Positions 6,223 through 7,035 of a DNA stretch of 7,035 nucleotides are shown piece by piece. A model generated the notes under the pieces. That model searched no databases, was not told the DNA's origin, and worked only from the letters and a program-made list of their open reading frames with translations. Made by a program: the position numbers and the translations under genes. Position 1 is the stretch's first letter. Each line of letters starts with the position of its first letter. Source of the DNA: an uncultured bacterium (GTDB lineage Bacteria > Bacteroidota > Ignavibacteria > Ignavibacteriales > Melioribacteraceae); NCBI GenBank assembly GCA_937936675.1, contig CALDDL010000114.1:1-7035 (forward strand). The letters run 5' to 3'.

Positions 6223-6467
6223 TAAAATTATCCTAATTCACTCAATCCCGAAACAACAATTAATTATCAGCTTCCAAAATCGGGAAATGTTATAATAAAA
6301 GTCTTTGATATTTTGGTAAAGAGATGTCTGAACTTGTAAATGAAAGAAAAGAAGCGGAATATTATAGTATAAAATTTAATGGCAGTGAGTTTCCAAGTTG
6401 AATGTATTTCTATACACTTGAAGCAGCCAATTATCGTGCAGTAAAAAAGATGAACCTACTAGAATAA
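6223..6467 (+). pseudogene. Degenerate T9SS type A C-terminal sorting domain (Por secretion tail remnant)
   Basis: Conceptual translation recovers an almost complete T9SS sorting domain that cannot be read as one ORF. Frame 1 from 6226 reads NYPNSLNPETTINYQLP and continues KSGNVIIKVFDIL up to about 6315. After one missing base (probably a lost G in the TTTTGG at 6311-6316, where the family has DILGKE), the next frame reads KEMSELVNERKEAEYYSIKF, then NGSEFPS, a stop (TGA 6399-6401), MYFYTLEAANYRAVKKMNLLE and TAA at 6465-6467. The TGA falls where the family has Gly (SSGMYFY/SSGVYFY), so a single GGA-to-TGA change explains it. The TAA at 6223-6225 falls where QNYPNPFNP normally has Gln, explained by CAA-to-TAA. 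In living T9SS cargo this roughly 80-residue tail directs outer-membrane translocation and is cleaved. No start codon or cargo domain of its own is visible, so it should not be translated as a functional unit. Confidence 0.88.
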
Positions 6468-6635
6468 TATTTCTATCTTTATTAAAACAGTACCAATATT
6501 TGTGCATTGACTTTATTAAGACAAAACTATATCATTTGCTCATCATAATTAATCGAACGATTTGGAGGTTACTTAAGGGTAGCTTAAAATAAATAAAAGG
6601 TGATAACATTTATATATATATGAAAGAGGCAAACA
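6468..6635. other. Stop-dense AT-rich spacer upstream of the secreted-protein gene
   Basis: 168 nt with no supportable ORF. A TTGACT (6507-6512) is followed 15 nt later by TATATC (6528-6533), a marginal sigma-70-like pair that could drive the gene at 6636 with a leader of about 95 nt; the spacing is short and I rate it low. A TTAAG/CTTAA 5-bp inverted repeat near 6575-6590 and a TA-dinucleotide run (about 6610-6621) lie further down. No tRNA, terminator or CRISPR-like structure is seen. Confidence 0.3.
6623..6629 (+). promoter_or_regulatory. Shine-Dalgarno site of the secreted-protein gene
   Basis: AAAGAGG ends 6 nt before the ATG at 6636. It decides the start in favour of 6636 over the ATG at 6620, which is out of frame, lies upstream of this SD and runs into a stop after 23 codons. 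Confidence 0.6.
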
Positions 6636-7035
6636 ATGAAAAAGTATTTTACTGTTTTTATTTTGCTATTAATCCATATCCCGCTGCATAGTCAAATTAT
6701 CTCTTTTAATGGATCAGGCTCTTTAGTTAAACCCTCCATATCAGTATTAAGCTCAGATAACAATGGAATAATTGTAGAAATTACTTTAAGTAGTTTAGAA
6801 CAGTTTTTAAAAACAGAAAATGGTGAAACTTATCAAAATTTAAGATTACTTGATCGTTTTACAACAATGGATATCGGCAAGCCTCAACTACCTTGTATCA
6901 GAGAATTTATTGGCTCTCCTGAATTTAGTAATTATAAAGTAACAATACTCGATTCAGCCTCAATAATACTCAATCACTATAATATATATCCATATCAAAA
7001 AGAATTGAATGAAGGAGAGACAGGAACGTTTTATA
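6636..7035 (+). CDS. Secreted protein, N-terminal part, similar to gingipain-type (C25) propeptides; probable T9SS cargo (3' end outside window)
   Basis: 133 codons are open to the window edge with no stop. Residues 1-19 form a clear Sec signal peptide (MKKYFTVFILLLIHIPLHS) with probable cleavage before Gln20, a common arrangement in T9SS-bearing bacteria. The mature part is beta-rich and contains GKPQLPCIREFIGSP (81-95). This matches the G-x-P-x-LP...(I/F)xxP pattern found in the propeptide of gingipain-like C25 cysteine proteases and their relatives. A later IYPYQ (117-121) fits the same domain's conserved proline segment. If this is right, the complete protein would be long, with a C25 peptidase domain and its own C-terminal sorting domain beyond the window. 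The protease itself is not visible, so a non-peptidase surface protein sharing this N-terminal module is possible. SD and signal peptide make the start secure. Confidence 0.65.
   Translation, partial: MKKYFTVFILLLIHIPLHSQIISFNGSGSLVKPSISVLSSDNNGIIVEITLSSLEQFLKTENGETYQNLRLLDRFTTMDIGKPQLPCIREFIGSPEFSNYKVTILDSASIILNHYNIYPYQKELNEGETGTFY

Noticed and set aside
6507..6533. TTGACT-15-TATATC as a sigma-70 promoter for the gene at 6636
   Set aside because: The spacer is short, the -10 is imperfect, and AT-rich DNA gives many such matches. Bacteroidota-type promoters usually have different consensus elements. Mentioned only as a weak candidate.
6620..6691. 23-codon ORF starting at ATG 6620
   Set aside because: It contains the SD of the real gene, is out of frame with it, and has no SD of its own at a suitable distance.
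1..7035. CRISPR array, tRNA/rRNA genes, insertion sequence ends, defence or phage genes
   Set aside because: No direct repeat-spacer pattern, tRNA-like cloverleaf, terminal inverted repeats or related protein motifs were seen on either strand.

Overview
This AT-rich window looks like chromosomal DNA from a Bacteroidota-type organism, most likely of the Ignavibacteria/Chlorobi side. This is an inference from two signals. The first is the vestige of a type IX secretion (T9SS) C-terminal sorting domain with the NYPN..NP.TTINYQLP style common in Ignavibacteria. The second is the start of a Sec-exported protein resembling the gingipain (C25) propeptide. All recognisable genes are on the + strand.

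Layout. Positions 1-915 hold the C-terminal two thirds or more of kynureninase, open at the left edge. A 43-codon small ORF with a good ribosome binding site follows at 937-1068. Then comes a compact riboflavin cluster in the order ribD (1078-2184), ribE (2237-2878), ribBA (2879-4105) and ribH (4098-4562). It has one 52-nt gap, one stop/start abutment and one 8-nt overlap. A 124-nt gap leads to a Tat-type exported metallophosphoesterase of the three-domain MetallophosN/Metallophos/MetallophosC architecture (4687-6219). Directly after its stop codon, in the same reading frame, lies a broken T9SS sorting domain (about 6223-6467) carrying two in-frame stops and one single-base frameshift. After about 170 nt of stop-dense AT-rich DNA, a secreted protein gene begins at 6636 and runs off the right edge.

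How the genes work together. RibBA supplies both riboflavin precursor branches: 3,4-dihydroxy-2-butanone 4-phosphate from ribulose 5-phosphate, and the GTP-derived diaminopyrimidine. RibD deaminates and reduces the latter, RibH joins the two branches into lumazine, and RibE dismutates lumazine to riboflavin. Only the phosphatase step between RibD and RibH is not encoded here, as is usual. Kynureninase belongs to tryptophan degradation or de novo NAD synthesis. Its pathway partner kynurenine 3-monooxygenase is an FAD enzyme, which gives a loose cofactor link to the riboflavin genes.

I found no convincing previously undescribed system. The most informative non-routine observations are the decayed T9SS tail, its in-frame position behind a Tat-type enzyme, and the small ORF between kynU and ribD with an A6 tract near its end.
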